Of a stretch of DNA of 64,000 nt, positions 25,463-34,866 are shown in pieces. How positions within the stretch are numbered: position 1 is the stretch's first letter; each line of letters begins with the position of its first letter. Source of the DNA: Halovulum marinum (GTDB lineage: Bacteria > Pseudomonadota > Alphaproteobacteria > Rhodobacterales > Rhodobacteraceae); NCBI RefSeq assembly GCF_009697225.1, contig NZ_WIND01000009.1:1-64000 (forward strand), read 5' to 3'. Below the pieces are notes generated by a model. It was not told where the DNA came from, made no database searches, and saw only the letters and a list, made by a program, of their open reading frames with translations. Made by a program: the position numbers and the translations under genes.

Positions 25463-27540
25463 CCGATCCGCTGGACGATCTGAAGAAGGCGCTGAAGGCG
25501 CAGCAGCCGCGGCCCCGACCCGAGGCCCGCGCCGCCGCCCTGCGCGCCGCGGCCGAGGCGTTCGACGAAAAAAGATCCGCCGCCGCCCAAGGAACGGCGG
25601 ATTTGGCGCGTCCCACCCAGGACCGACCCGACAGGCGGGCCGGATTCCGGAGGGGAGTTCTGACCATGTTTTCCAACCTGACGCAGCCGCGCATCCTGAT
25701 GGGCACCTCGGCCCTGGCCACGGTGGTGATCGCCGTCGCCATCACCCAGAACCTGCCGCTGGGCGGCAGCGGGATCTCGCCCGCCGAGCTGACCGGCGCC
25801 GTGGACGAGCGGACCCGCGCCGACGGCGCCCGCCGCGCCGTGCGGCCGCCGGCCCAGTCGCCGGCCCCCGCGCCGCAGACGCGAACCGAGGCGGTCGAAG
25901 AGCAACCGGCCGCGCGGCGCGCGGACGCCGGTGACGCCGATGACGCCAACGCGCCCGTCGCCGAGTTCGAGGCGCTGGCCGACGCCCCCGCCGAGACGCG
26001 CACACGCGATCTTGTCGCCTCCCCGTCGTCGCAGGCGGCGCCGCCGCTCGCCCAGCGCCAGCTGGGCAAGATACAAGCCGAATCCTCGGCTGGCTTCCTG
26101 CCGCGCCCGATGCCGGAGCCGTTTCCCCAGGTGGTCGAGGGCAACACCGAGCGTTACCCGCAGGCGCAGCCGAACCCGCTTAAGCTGGTGGCGGACGAGC
26201 CGGTGTCCACCTTCTCGATCGACGTCGACACGGCCAGCTACGCGGTCGTCCGGTCCTCGTTGAACGCCGGGCAAATGCCGCCGCGAAACGCGGTGCGGGT
26301 CGAGGAGATGATCAACTACTTCGATTACGACTACCCCGCACCGGACAGCCGCGAGGTGCCGTTCGCGACCTCGGTCTCGGTCCAGCCGACGCCGTGGAAC
26401 GACGGCACGCAGCTGCTGCACATCGGCATCCAGGGCTATGACATCGCACCCGCCGAGCGGCCGCCGCTGAACCTGGTGTTCCTGATCGACACCTCGGGCT
26501 CGATGAACGATCCGCGCAAGCTGCCGCTGCTGGTGAGGTCCTTCGGGCTGCTGCTGGACACGCTGGACGCGCGCGACACGGTCGCGATCGTGACCTATGC
26601 CGGGTCTGCCGGGCTGGTGCTGGAGCCGACCGCCGCGTCGGACAAGGTGACGATCCTGAACAGCCTCGACCGGCTGGCGGCGGGCGGGTCCACCGCCGGG
26701 CAGGCCGGGCTGCAGCAGGCCTATCAGGTGGCCGGGCGGATGGCGCAGGAGGGCGCGGTTAGCCGGGTGATCCTGGCGACGGACGGCGATTTCAACGTAG
26801 GCCTGTCCGACCCCGGGGCGCTGAAGGATTTCGTCGCCGAGCGGCGCGAGGACGGCACCTACCTGTCGGTGCTGGGCTTCGGGCGCGGCAACTACGACGA
26901 CGCGATCACGCAGGCGCTGGCGCAGAACGGCAACGGCACGGCGGCCTATATCGACACCCTGGCCGAGGCGCAGAAGGTGCTGGTCGAGGACATGACCGGC
27001 GCGCTGTTCCCGATCGCCGACGACGTGAAGATCCAGATCGAGTTCAACCCGGCGCAGGTCAGCGAGTACCGGCTGATCGGCTACGAGACCCGCGCGCTGA
27101 ATCGCGAGGATTTCAACGACGACACGGTGGACGCGGGCGAGATCGGCGCGGGCCATACCGTCACCGCGCTTTACGAGATCACGCCGGTCGGATCCTCGGC
27201 CGAACGGATCGGCGGGCTGCGCTATCAGTCCGAGCCGCAGCCGGTGGTGGACGACGGCGCGGAATACGCCTTCCTGAAACTGCGCTACAAGCTGCCGGGC
27301 GAGGAGACCTCGAAGCTGATCGAGACGCCGGTGCTGCCGGACCGGCAGGACATCGCGCCCGAGGAAACCCGCTTCGCCGCCGCCGTCGCCGGCTTCGGCC
27401 GGCTGCTGCGCGGCGAGACGCTGCCGGGCTGGAGCTGGGACGAGGCGCGCGAGCTGGCGGCGGCGAACCGCGGCGACGATCCCTACGGCTACCGCTCGGA
27501 ACTGCTTTCGCTGATCCGCATGGCCGACGCGCTGGAGTAG
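25459..27540 (+). CDS. Transmembrane von Willebrand factor A protein (YfbK-like), candidate sigma partner
   Basis: 693 residues. A short cytoplasmic N-terminus with LDDLKKALKAQQPRP and an Ala/Arg helix is followed by one membrane helix (about 78-98) and a low-complexity Pro/Ala/Glu spacer to about 230. A VWF-N-terminal-type region (STFSIDVDTASYAVV) comes next. The VWA domain has its MIDAS DTSGSMND from residue 344 and later TDGDFNVGL, and the protein ends in a DUF3520-like domain with EYAFLKLRYKLPGE. The VWA part faces the periplasm. ATGA coupling to the ECF sigma gene and the cytoplasmic N-terminus suggest it may act as the membrane anti-sigma or sensor; that is inference. Confidence 0.88.
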   Translation: MTDPLDDLKKALKAQQPRPRPEARAAALRAAAEAFDEKRSAAAQGTADLARPTQDRPDRRAGFRRGVLTMFSNLTQPRILMGTSALATVVIAVAITQNLPLGGSGISPAELTGAVDERTRADGARRAVRPPAQSPAPAPQTRTEAVEEQPAARRADAGDADDANAPVAEFEALADAPAETRTRDLVASPSSQAAPPLAQRQLGKIQAESSAGFLPRPMPEPFPQVVEGNTERYPQAQPNPLKLVADEPVSTFSIDVDTASYAVVRSSLNAGQMPPRNAVRVEEMINYFDYDYPAPDSREVPFATSVSVQPTPWNDGTQLLHIGIQGYDIAPAERPPLNLVFLIDTSGSMNDPRKLPLLVRSFGLLLDTLDARDTVAIVTYAGSAGLVLEPTAASDKVTILNSLDRLAAGGSTAGQAGLQQAYQVAGRMAQEGAVSRVILATDGDFNVGLSDPGALKDFVAERREDGTYLSVLGFGRGNYDDAITQALAQNGNGTAAYIDTLAEAQKVLVEDMTGALFPIADDVKIQIEFNPAQVSEYRLIGYETRALNREDFNDDTVDAGEIGAGHTVTALYEITPVGSSAERIGGLRYQSEPQPVVDDGAEYAFLKLRYKLPGEETSKLIETPVLPDRQDIAPEETRFAAAVAGFGRLLRGETLPGWSWDEARELAAANRGDDPYGYRSELLSLIRMADALE

Positions 27541-27729
27541 GCACTCCGCCTGCGCGCCCGGTCGAGGCGGGCAGGCGCCCGGCGGGTCCTGCTCGCGCCG
27601 CTTCGGGCGCTGGTGACGCCGGCCCGGCGGCCCAGACTCCGCACCGCCCCTGCCGGCCAATCTGCGGCAGGACATCGGGCTGAAGCCCGGCGGGCGCCCC
27701 CGGCGGGGCAGCTGAGCCCTTGAGCGGAA

Positions 27730-27755
27730 AAAGCCCGCCGTCGCCGGCGGGCTTT
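27730..27755. terminator. Bidirectional terminator between VWA and hsp20 genes
   Basis: Stem AAAGCCCGCC (27730-27739) and GGCGGGCTTT (27746-27755) with a 6-nt loop, flanked by an A run on the left and T/C-rich sequence on the right. It fits termination of both convergent genes. The 189 bp between 27541 and the hairpin hold no convincing gene. Confidence 0.8.
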
Positions 27756-27778
27756 CCCTTGTCGATCGTTGGTCGGGA

Positions 27779-28228
27779 TCAGTTCGCGGCGTTTTCCAGC
27801 GCCGGAGCCTGACCGATCTCGATCTTGCGCGGCTTCAGCGCCTCGGGCACCTCGCGCACGAGGTCGACATGCAGCAGGCCGTTCTCGGTCGCGGCGCCGG
27901 TGGCGCGAACGTGGTCGGCCAGCTGGAAGCGGCGCTCGAAGGCGCGGGTGGCGATGCCGCGGTAGAGGAAGTTCGGCTCGCCTTCCCCGGCAGCTTTCTT
28001 GCCCGAGATAACCAGCTGCCCTTCGCGGGCCTCGATGGTCAGCTCGTCATCGGTGAAGCCCGCCACCGCCAGCGTGATGCGGTAGGCGTCGTCGCCGGTC
28101 TTCTCGATGTTGTAGGGCGGGTAGGTCTGGCCGCCGACGTCGTTGGTCAGGACGCTGTCCAGGACGTTGGCCAGACGGTCGAAACCGATCGTCGAACGGT
28201 AGAGCGGCGTGAAATCATAGGTGCGCAT
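27779..28228 (-). CDS. Small heat shock protein, Hsp20 family (IbpA-like)
   Basis: 149 residues. N-terminus MRTYDFTPLYRSTIGFDRL is typical of IbpA-type chaperones. The alpha-crystallin domain (about 38-130) carries YPPYNIEKTGDDAYRI, LVISGKK and the A-x-x-x-n-G-L motif as AATENGLLHVDL. The C-terminal IEI (RKIEIGQ) is the I-x-I that docks oligomers. It binds unfolding proteins without ATP and hands them to DnaK/ClpB. AAGGAGGATG precedes the start. A heat-shock promoter is expected, but I could not identify one. Confidence 0.95.
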   Translation of the reverse strand: MRTYDFTPLYRSTIGFDRLANVLDSVLTNDVGGQTYPPYNIEKTGDDAYRITLAVAGFTDDELTIEAREGQLVISGKKAAGEGEPNFLYRGIATRAFERRFQLADHVRATGAATENGLLHVDLVREVPEALKPRKIEIGQAPALENAAN

Positions 28229-28382
28229 GAGTGCATCCTCCTTCAGAAGCGATACGTCACGGGCGGGCCTTCCACCATCGGACAGGCCCTTTTCCGTCGC
28301 CGGACCCTGTCAGAGGCGCCCGGCTGCGACATATCTGGGAAGCAGGATCGGGGCCGTCAAGACCCCGCCCATGCCCGGGGCT

Positions 28383-29225
28383 TCAGCGCGCGATCTGCGG
28401 CAGCCGCCCCGGCTGGCTGGCCGCCGTGCGGCCCAGCTGCTTGGCGATCGATGCGCGGTCGCCCTCGGCCTTGACCTGCAGCGACCGGAACACCGGGTCG
28501 CTGACCGCAAGCTGCCGCAGCAGCGAATCCAGCGGCGCGCCCAGCGAGGCGGCGAGCGAAACGTCCTGTTCGCGCCAGCTGGCCATCGCCGACATCACCG
28601 AGGCGATCTTGGGGCCGCTGGCGGACTGCACGAAGACCGGCGAGCCCGACGCCCCGAAGGTCACGGCGCAGGACATCACCAGCACGTCGCCGCGCTCGTC
28701 CAGCATCTCGCAGGCTTCCTGCAGCGACGGCGCGTCCTCGCGCCCGGCGGCGTAGGAGACGACCATGAACCGGTCCTCGGCGCGGGGCGTGCCGTAACGC
28801 TCGAACGGGATCACCGAGGCGTCGCGGATCGGCCGTTCCAGCTCGACGATGGCGACGTCCGAGGCGACCCGCCGCATCTTGTCGTCGTCGTCGTAGCGGT
28901 ATTTGTCATGCACGATGAACCGGCGGGCCCGGCGGCTGGCGGTGGCGCGGCCGTTGCGCAGCCCCGCCCGGAACACGATGCGGCCGGGGTCGTACATCTC
29001 GCCCGAGCGCCGCGAGTAGACGCAGTGCGCCGCGGTCAGGACAAGGCTCTCGCTGATCAGCGCGCCGGTGCAAAACCCGGAATCGTCCAGATCCAGCCGC
29101 CCCACGGCCTGCCAGGCGCGCGCTTCGTCCGCGTTCACCAGCATGCGCAGTTCGGATGGCGACTGGGCCCAGACTCCGGTCCCGAGCGCCAGCGCAAGCA
29201 GACACCCCGCCAGCTTTCCTATCAT
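28383..29225 (-). CDS. Secreted trypsin-like serine protease
   Basis: 280 residues from MIGKLAGCLLALALG with a Sec signal ending near VWAQ. The chymotrypsin-fold triad is visible: His in LTAAHCVYS, Asp in ASDVAIVELE, Ser in TFGASGSPVF (the usual GDSGGP is replaced by GASGSP, as in Glu-specific and V8-like relatives). Disulfide cysteines are present (FCTG, AHCV, EACEML, MSCAV). It acts in the periplasm or outside; target unknown. It is monocistronic on the minus strand. Confidence 0.88.
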   Translation of the reverse strand: MIGKLAGCLLALALGTGVWAQSPSELRMLVNADEARAWQAVGRLDLDDSGFCTGALISESLVLTAAHCVYSRRSGEMYDPGRIVFRAGLRNGRATASRRARRFIVHDKYRYDDDDKMRRVASDVAIVELERPIRDASVIPFERYGTPRAEDRFMVVSYAAGREDAPSLQEACEMLDERGDVLVMSCAVTFGASGSPVFVQSASGPKIASVMSAMASWREQDVSLAASLGAPLDSLLRQLAVSDPVFRSLQVKAEGDRASIAKQLGRTAASQPGRLPQIAR

Positions 29226-29305
29226 GTATTGCCTCGTTCGATTTCTGCCTGTTTCGAAGGACAAGCTTGCCGGGGAAATGTGGCAAGAATAGCGACGCCT
29301 TCGGC

Positions 29306-30598
29306 CTAGTTTTCCCTCAGCTTCCTTGGCTGCGGCCCACCCGTGGCCCAATCGAGCAGTTCGGCGGTGTGAACAACCGGCACAGCGGTGTCCGAACCGA
29401 TCTGCATCATGCAGCCGATATTGCCCGCGGCGATCACTTGCGGCCGGGTCGCTTCCAGCGTTGCGATCTTGCGCGATTTCAGCTCGCCCGAGATCTCGGG
29501 CTGCATCAGGTTATACGTGCCCGCGCTGCCGCAGCACAAGTGCGGATCTTGCGGTTCCACCACCTCGAACCCGGCGGCCTTCAGCAACTTCTTCGGCTGC
29601 GCGGTAATTTTCTGCCCGTGCTGCAGCGAGCAGGCGGCGTGATAGGCCACCCGCAGCCGCGGTGCATCCTCGACCGGCGCGATGCCCAGATCGGCCATCA
29701 CCTCGGTCACGTCGCGGGCGATGGCGGCCACCCGGGCGGCGTCTTCGGCCAGTTGCTCGGTGCGGAACATGTGGCCGTAGTCCTTCACCGTGGTGCCGCA
29801 GCCGCTGGTGTTGATGACGACGGCGTCCAGACCGTCGCCGTCCATCTCGGCCGTCCAGGCGCGGATGTTCGCCGCCGCGCTGGCGTGGCTTTCGGCGGTC
29901 TTGCCCATGTGGTGGGTCAAAGCGCCGCAGCAGCCGGCGCCGCGCGCCACGACCACCTCGCAGCCGTGCCGGGTCAGCAGCCGGATGGTGGCGTCGTTGA
30001 TGTCGGTATCCAGCACCCGCTGCGCGCAGCCGGTCAGCAGCGCCACGCGCCGGCGGCGCGCGCCCTCGGCCGGGAACACCTGCGGGCGGTCGTTCGGGCT
30101 TGCGGCGGGGATCGCCTCCGGCGCCATGTCGAGCATCGCCCGGAGGCGCGCGTCCGGCATCAGCCCGCGCAGCGGCCGGGCCAGCCGCGCCGCGCGCAGC
30201 GCCAGGCGGAAGCGGCCCGGATGCGGCAGGATCCGCGCCAGCAGCCAGCGCAGCGCGCGCTCGGCGGGCGGCCGGCGGTAGGTGTTCTCGATATGCTCGC
30301 GGGCGTGGTCGACCAGGTGCATGTAGTGCACGCCCGAGGGGCAGGTGGTCATGCAGGCAAGGCAGGACAGGCAGCGGTCGATGTGCTTGACCGTCTTCTC
30401 GTCCGCCGGGCGGCCGCTTTCCAGCATGTCCTTGATCAGGTAGATCCGCCCGCGCGGGCTGTCCAGCTCGTCCCCCAGCACCTGGTAGGTCGGGCAGGTC
30501 GCGGTGCAGAAGCCGCAGTGCACGCAGGCGCGCAGCACCTGGTTGGAACGGGCGGTCTGCGGATCGGCAAGCTGTTCGGGGGTGAAATTGGTCTGCAT
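29306..30598 (-). CDS. glcF: Glycolate oxidase iron-sulfur subunit
   Basis: 430 residues. Two 4Fe-4S ferredoxin motifs at the N-terminus (CVHCGFCTATCP, about 25-36, and CLSCLACMTTCPSG, about 76-89), then two CCG domains (GAGCCGAL and HLCCGSAG), the standard GlcF layout. It transfers electrons from the flavin subunits to the respiratory chain during glycolate to glyoxylate oxidation. It is last of glcD-glcE-glcF, 9 bp after glcE. The glyoxylate it yields joins that from ureidoglycolate (allA at 39.8 kb). Confidence 0.95.
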   Translation of the reverse strand: MQTNFTPEQLADPQTARSNQVLRACVHCGFCTATCPTYQVLGDELDSPRGRIYLIKDMLESGRPADEKTVKHIDRCLSCLACMTTCPSGVHYMHLVDHAREHIENTYRRPPAERALRWLLARILPHPGRFRLALRAARLARPLRGLMPDARLRAMLDMAPEAIPAASPNDRPQVFPAEGARRRRVALLTGCAQRVLDTDINDATIRLLTRHGCEVVVARGAGCCGALTHHMGKTAESHASAAANIRAWTAEMDGDGLDAVVINTSGCGTTVKDYGHMFRTEQLAEDAARVAAIARDVTEVMADLGIAPVEDAPRLRVAYHAACSLQHGQKITAQPKKLLKAAGFEVVEPQDPHLCCGSAGTYNLMQPEISGELKSRKIATLEATRPQVIAAGNIGCMMQIGSDTAVPVVHTAELLDWATGGPQPRKLREN

Positions 30599-30607
30599 GT
30601 CGGATCC

Positions 30608-31744
30608 TCAGCCGCCCATCCGGCCCGGGTTCAGCACGCCCTGCGGGTCGAACTGCGCGCGCAGCCCGGCGGCGATCCTCGCCAGCGGCGCGGGCTCGGG
30701 GTGAAACACGCGCAGCCGCGCCTTGGTGCCCTCGTCGCCGCGCACCAGGGTGGCGTGGCCCGGCAGCCCCTCCAGCGCCGCGCGCAGATCGGTGCCCTTG
30801 GGCATCAGCAGCCATACCAGCCCGCCGCCCCAGTCGTAGTAGACAGGATGATCGAGGCCGGCGCGGCGCCGCACCTCGGGGCCGTCGGTGGGCCGGACCG
30901 AGACGCGCCAGACGTCGCCGACCGCGTCGCCCAGCGTCTGGCCGTCGCGCACCGCCGTCCACGGCGCCGCATCGTCGCGTTCGGTGATCTCGTCGGCGTA
31001 CTTGCGCAGCAGCTCGCGCAGCTGGCCGGCGCGGTAGGCGACCGACTCGGCGAAACCCTCGATGCGGAGCAGGGTGATCGGGCCGTCCGCGGGCCCCGGC
31101 AGGTGCGCGGCCCCGGTCACGTCGAACGGCGAGCCCAGCGCCGCCGACATCGCCGCCACCGCCGCGTTGTCCGTCAACCCGTGCAGGCAGAGCGTGGCGC
31201 TGCTTTCCGGCGCCGGCAGCAGCTTGAAGGCGACCTCGGTCAGCACGCCCAGCGTGCCGTGGCTGCCGGCCAACAGCTTGACCAGATCGTAGCCGGTGAC
31301 GTTCTTCATCACCCGGCCGCCGTTCTTCAGCACCGTGCCGCGGCCGTCGACGAAGCGCACGCCGATCAGGCTGTCGCGGCAGGCGCCGGCCTGGATCCGG
31401 CGCGGCCCGGAGACGTTGGCCGCAACCACGCCGCCGATCGTCGGCGCGCCGTTGGTGCCGTAAAGCGCGCGGTGGTCCATCGGCTCGAACGGCAGACGCT
31501 GGTTCTCGGCGGCGAGCGCGGCCTCGATCTGCTCCAGCGGCGTGCCCGCGGCCGCGACCAGCGTCAGCGCGCCGGGCTCGTGCAGGCGGATGCCGGAAAG
31601 GCCGCCGGTCTCCAGCACCTCGCCGGTGACGGCGTGGCCCAGCCCGGCGCGGGTGCCGCCGCCGCGGATCGCCAGCGGCGTGCCGGCGGCGGCGGCCGCG
31701 GCGACGGCCTCGGCCAGATCGGATTCGGTCGTCGGCGAGATCAT
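30608..31744 (-). CDS. glcE: Glycolate oxidase FAD-binding subunit
   Basis: 378 residues. A PCMH-type FAD domain with AIRGGGTRAGLG, TIGGVVAANVSGPRR, and FVDGRGTVLKNGGRVMKNVTG, ending in LRAQFDPQGVLNPGRMGG, all characteristic of GlcE. The ATG overlaps the glcD stop (ATGA). It lacks a complete substrate-oxidase C-terminal domain, as normal for the subunit that complements GlcD. Confidence 0.95.
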   Translation of the reverse strand: MISPTTESDLAEAVAAAAAAGTPLAIRGGGTRAGLGHAVTGEVLETGGLSGIRLHEPGALTLVAAAGTPLEQIEAALAAENQRLPFEPMDHRALYGTNGAPTIGGVVAANVSGPRRIQAGACRDSLIGVRFVDGRGTVLKNGGRVMKNVTGYDLVKLLAGSHGTLGVLTEVAFKLLPAPESSATLCLHGLTDNAAVAAMSAALGSPFDVTGAAHLPGPADGPITLLRIEGFAESVAYRAGQLRELLRKYADEITERDDAAPWTAVRDGQTLGDAVGDVWRVSVRPTDGPEVRRRAGLDHPVYYDWGGGLVWLLMPKGTDLRAALEGLPGHATLVRGDEGTKARLRVFHPEPAPLARIAAGLRAQFDPQGVLNPGRMGG

Positions 31745-33174
31745 GCGGCGCGGCGGCTTTCGGTGGTGGACAGCGGGAACACCTTGGCCGGGTTCAGCAG
31801 CCAATTCGGGTCGAACACGTCCTTGACCCGCAACTGCGCCTCGATGTCCGCGGCGGTGTACTGGGTCAGCATCAGGTCGCGCTTTTCTACGCCGACACCG
31901 TGTTCGCCGGTCAGGCAGCCGCCGACCTCGACGCACAGCTTCAGGATCTCGGCGCCCAACGCCTCGCAGGTTTCCAGCTGGCCGGGGGCGTTGGCGTCGA
32001 ACAGGATCAGCGGGTGCATGTTGCCGTCGCCGGCGTGGAACACGTTGGCGACCTCCAGCCCGTATTCCTTCGACAGCGCGCCGATGCGGCCCAGCACATG
32101 CGGCAGCTGGCTGACCGGGATGGTCCCGTCCAGGCACATGTAGTCGTTGATCTGCCCCATCGCGCCGAAGGCGGACTTGCGGCCCAGCCAGATCGCGGCG
32201 GATTCCTCGGCCGAACGGCTTTCGCGCCATTCGGTCGGGCTGTGGCGGTCGGCGATGGTCTTGATCCGCGCCAGCTGCGCGTCGATCTCGGCCTCGGAGC
32301 CCTCGACCTCGACGATCAGCAGCGCCTCGACATCCGGATAGCCGGCGTGGGCGAACGCCTCGCAGGCGCGGATGCAGGGGCGGTCCATGAACTCGATGGC
32401 GACCGGCAGCACGCCGGCCTTGATGATGTCCGACACGCACGCGCCGGCGACCTCGTTCGAGTCGAACCCCATCAGCACCGGGCGCGCGCCCTCGGGCTTG
32501 CGCAGGATGCGCAGCGTCGCCTCGGTCACCACGCCAAGCTGCCCTTCCGAGCCGCAGAGCACGCCCAGCAGGTCGTAGCCCGGCGCGTCCAGATGCGCGC
32601 CGCCAAGCTGGACGATCTCGCCCGCCATCGTCACCAGCGTCACGCCCAGCAGGTTGTTGGTGGTGACGCCGTATTTCAGGCAGTGCGCCCCGCCCGAGTT
32701 CATCGCGATGTTGCCGGCGATGGCGCAGGCCAGCTGGCTGGAGGGATCGGGGGCGTAGAAGAAATCGTCGGCCTCGACCGCGCCGGTGACGGACAGGTTG
32801 GTGCGGCCGGACTGCACGCGGATCACGCGGTTGTCGTAGTCGGTTTCCAGCACGCGGTTGAGCTTGGCCACGCCCAGGATGATGCTGTCGGCGGTGGGCA
32901 GCGCGCCGCCGGCCAGCGACGTGCCCGAGCCGCGCGGCACCACCGGCACGCCCTCGGCATGGCACAGCTTCAGCACCGCGGCGACCTGCTCGGTGGTGGA
33001 CGGCAGCACCGCGGCCAGCGGCGGGCAGCGATAGGCGGTCAGCGCGTCGCACTCGTAGGCGCGGGTCTCGGCCGGGTCCGAGATCACCGCCTCGGGCGGC
33101 AGGATCCGGCACAGCCGGGCGACGATCTCGTCCTTGCGGGCAAGGATGGCCTGGGACGGCCGGGGCATCTGCAT
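31741..33174 (-). CDS. glcD: Glycolate oxidase catalytic FAD subunit
   Basis: 477 residues from MQMPRPSQAILAR (the second ATG, two codons on, is also possible). FAD-linked oxidase N-domain with VPRGSGTSLAGGALP, CAIAGNIAMNSGGAHCLKYG and GSEGQLGVVTEATLRIL; C-terminal domain with VANVFHAGDGNMHPLILFD and LTGEHGVGVEKRD, whose histidines bind the active-site metal/substrate. It oxidises glycolate (or D-lactate-like 2-hydroxy acids). First gene of glcDEF; the promoter should lie in the 100-bp gap to the divergent DUF599 gene. Confidence 0.95.
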   Translation of the reverse strand: MQMPRPSQAILARKDEIVARLCRILPPEAVISDPAETRAYECDALTAYRCPPLAAVLPSTTEQVAAVLKLCHAEGVPVVPRGSGTSLAGGALPTADSIILGVAKLNRVLETDYDNRVIRVQSGRTNLSVTGAVEADDFFYAPDPSSQLACAIAGNIAMNSGGAHCLKYGVTTNNLLGVTLVTMAGEIVQLGGAHLDAPGYDLLGVLCGSEGQLGVVTEATLRILRKPEGARPVLMGFDSNEVAGACVSDIIKAGVLPVAIEFMDRPCIRACEAFAHAGYPDVEALLIVEVEGSEAEIDAQLARIKTIADRHSPTEWRESRSAEESAAIWLGRKSAFGAMGQINDYMCLDGTIPVSQLPHVLGRIGALSKEYGLEVANVFHAGDGNMHPLILFDANAPGQLETCEALGAEILKLCVEVGGCLTGEHGVGVEKRDLMLTQYTAADIEAQLRVKDVFDPNWLLNPAKVFPLSTTESRRAA

Positions 33175-33274
33175 CGCGGTGGGCCTTTCGGGCGGGGGCC
33201 TTTCGGTACTGCGGCGGATTTTCGCCCGCCGCGCGGAGGATTGCAAACGCCATCGACGCGGGCGACAAGGCGGC

Positions 33275-34006
33275 ATGCTGAACCTCACCGACCCCGGCCC
33301 GCTGCTGAGCGCCTTTTCCGCCATCGACTGGGCCGCGGCGGCGCTGACGCTGGCGACGCTGTTCCTGTCCACCTGGGTGATCGAGCATCCGCCGAAGGGG
33401 CGGCCGTCGACGCATGTGCTGATGCACCACTACCGCCGCGCCTGGCTGCACGAGATGGCGCTGCGCGACGTGCGCATCTTCGACGCGCAGCTGCTGGCGA
33501 CGCTGCGGCAGGGCACCGCCTTTTTCGCATCCACGACGATGATCGCCATCGGCGGCGGCGCGGCGGCGCTGGGCCGGACCGAGCAACTGGATTCGGTGGC
33601 GAGCGACCTGAACCAGGCGCTGTCGGCGCCGATCGTGGTGTGGGAGGTCAAGATCCTGTTCGTGATCGCCTTCCTGACCTTCGCCTTCCTGAAGTTCGTC
33701 TGGTCGATGCGGCTGTTCGGCTATTGCGCGGTGCTGATGGCGGCCACCCCCAGCGAGCAGGACCCCGAGGCGGCGATGGCGATGGCGACCCGCGCGGCGC
33801 GGGTGAACATCCTCGCCGACCGTGCCTTCACCCGCGGGCTGCGCGGGCTGTATTTCGCCATCGCCGCGCTGGGCTGGTTCCTGGGCCCGGCGGTGATGAT
33901 CGGCGCGGTGCTGCTGACCGGCTCGATCCTGTGGCGGCGCGAGTTCAAGTCGCAGACCCGCACCGCGCTGCTGGAAGGCATGCCGAGGCCCTGGACCCCG
34001 AGCTAG
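33275..34006 (+). CDS. DUF599 membrane protein
   Basis: 243 residues from MLNLTDPGPLLSAF. About four transmembrane helices, with the DUF599 hallmarks HHYRRAWLHEMALRD near residue 50, FASTTMIAIGG, and FLKFVWSMRLFGYCAVLMAA. Function unknown in the family. It diverges from glcD. Its TAG stop and that of the convergent gene share the palindromic CTAG at 34003-34006. Confidence 0.85.
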   Translation: MLNLTDPGPLLSAFSAIDWAAAALTLATLFLSTWVIEHPPKGRPSTHVLMHHYRRAWLHEMALRDVRIFDAQLLATLRQGTAFFASTTMIAIGGGAAALGRTEQLDSVASDLNQALSAPIVVWEVKILFVIAFLTFAFLKFVWSMRLFGYCAVLMAATPSEQDPEAAMAMATRAARVNILADRAFTRGLRGLYFAIAALGWFLGPAVMIGAVLLTGSILWRREFKSQTRTALLEGMPRPWTPS

Positions 34007-34866
34007 CCGAACAGCGACTTGAAGAGCTCGACGTTCTGCCGGAAGCCGGCCTCGAAATCGCCGTCGCCGGGGTGGTAGACGCTTTCGAACGACACCGGGC
34101 CGGCATAGCCGTCGCGCTTCAGCGCCGCGGCGATGCTCGGGTAGGCGCCCGCCAGCTGGCCCGCGCCCATCGGCCGCACCTCGAGCGTCGCCTTCGGCGT
34201 GTCGACCTGCACGTCCTTGATGTGGATATGGCCGATATAGCCGTCGCGGAGGGTCTGATAGGCGTCTTCCGGGTCCTCGTGGCAGTAGCAGGCGTTGGCC
34301 GGATCCCACAGCACCTTGAGCGTGTCCTTCGCATCCAGATCGTCGATCAGCCTGCGCGCCGTCCAGGCCGAGTGGACCATGGTACCGTTGCCGGTCTCGA
34401 CCACCAGCGTCACGCCCTCGGACCGGGCCAGTTCCACCGCCGGGGCGATCAGGGGAAGCTGCGCATCCCATGCGCCCCTGGCGACGTTCCAGACCTCGGC
34501 GCCGTGGCTGCCCCAGAGGATCATCTCCTTCTTGCCGGTCATGATCCGCACCAGCCCGCAGTCCAGCGCCTGCGCCATGCCGATGCAGCGCCTGAGCGCC
34601 TCCATGTGGCGGGTGTGCTCGGCGTCGCCAGGGCGGGCGTCGGACATCCGCATGCCCGCGAACAGGTGCCGCGAGATGCAGGAGACGGGGGTGCCGTGGC
34701 TGTTGGTCAGGTCACGCACCGCGCCGGTCTGCTCGGGCGTCAGGTCGCCGACCTCGGTGTCGCCGATGAACTGCAGCTCGGCCTCGGCCAGCCCGGATTC
34801 GGTCGCGACGCACAGCGCGTGGTCGAGGTCGCGGCTGATGCCGTCGGTGATGACGCCCAGCCTCAT
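34003..34866 (-). CDS. Sugar phosphate isomerase/epimerase-like TIM-barrel protein
   Basis: 287 residues (AP endonuclease family 2 / xylose isomerase-like barrel). Metal and active-site type residues in VVETGNGTM, VLWDPANACYCHED, HIHIKDVQVDT and VSFESVYHPGDGD. It may isomerise or epimerise a sugar or sugar acid. It overlaps the dehydrogenase upstream in ATGA, so the two probably act in one pathway. I cannot name the substrate; no kinase or aldolase partner is present. Confidence 0.8.
   Translation of the reverse strand: MRLGVITDGISRDLDHALCVATESGLAEAELQFIGDTEVGDLTPEQTGAVRDLTNSHGTPVSCISRHLFAGMRMSDARPGDAEHTRHMEALRRCIGMAQALDCGLVRIMTGKKEMILWGSHGAEVWNVARGAWDAQLPLIAPAVELARSEGVTLVVETGNGTMVHSAWTARRLIDDLDAKDTLKVLWDPANACYCHEDPEDAYQTLRDGYIGHIHIKDVQVDTPKATLEVRPMGAGQLAGAYPSIAAALKRDGYAGPVSFESVYHPGDGDFEAGFRQNVELFKSLFG

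Noticed and set aside
27541-27729. Possible broken DUF1127 gene (frame reading LRQDIGLKPGG before a stop)
   Set aside because: An in-frame stop lies shortly upstream, no start or ribosome site exists, and a single DIGL motif is weak evidence.
28229-28382. RpoH-type promoter for the hsp20 gene
   Set aside because: No convincing -35/-10 pair in the upstream stretch despite the expectation for the family.
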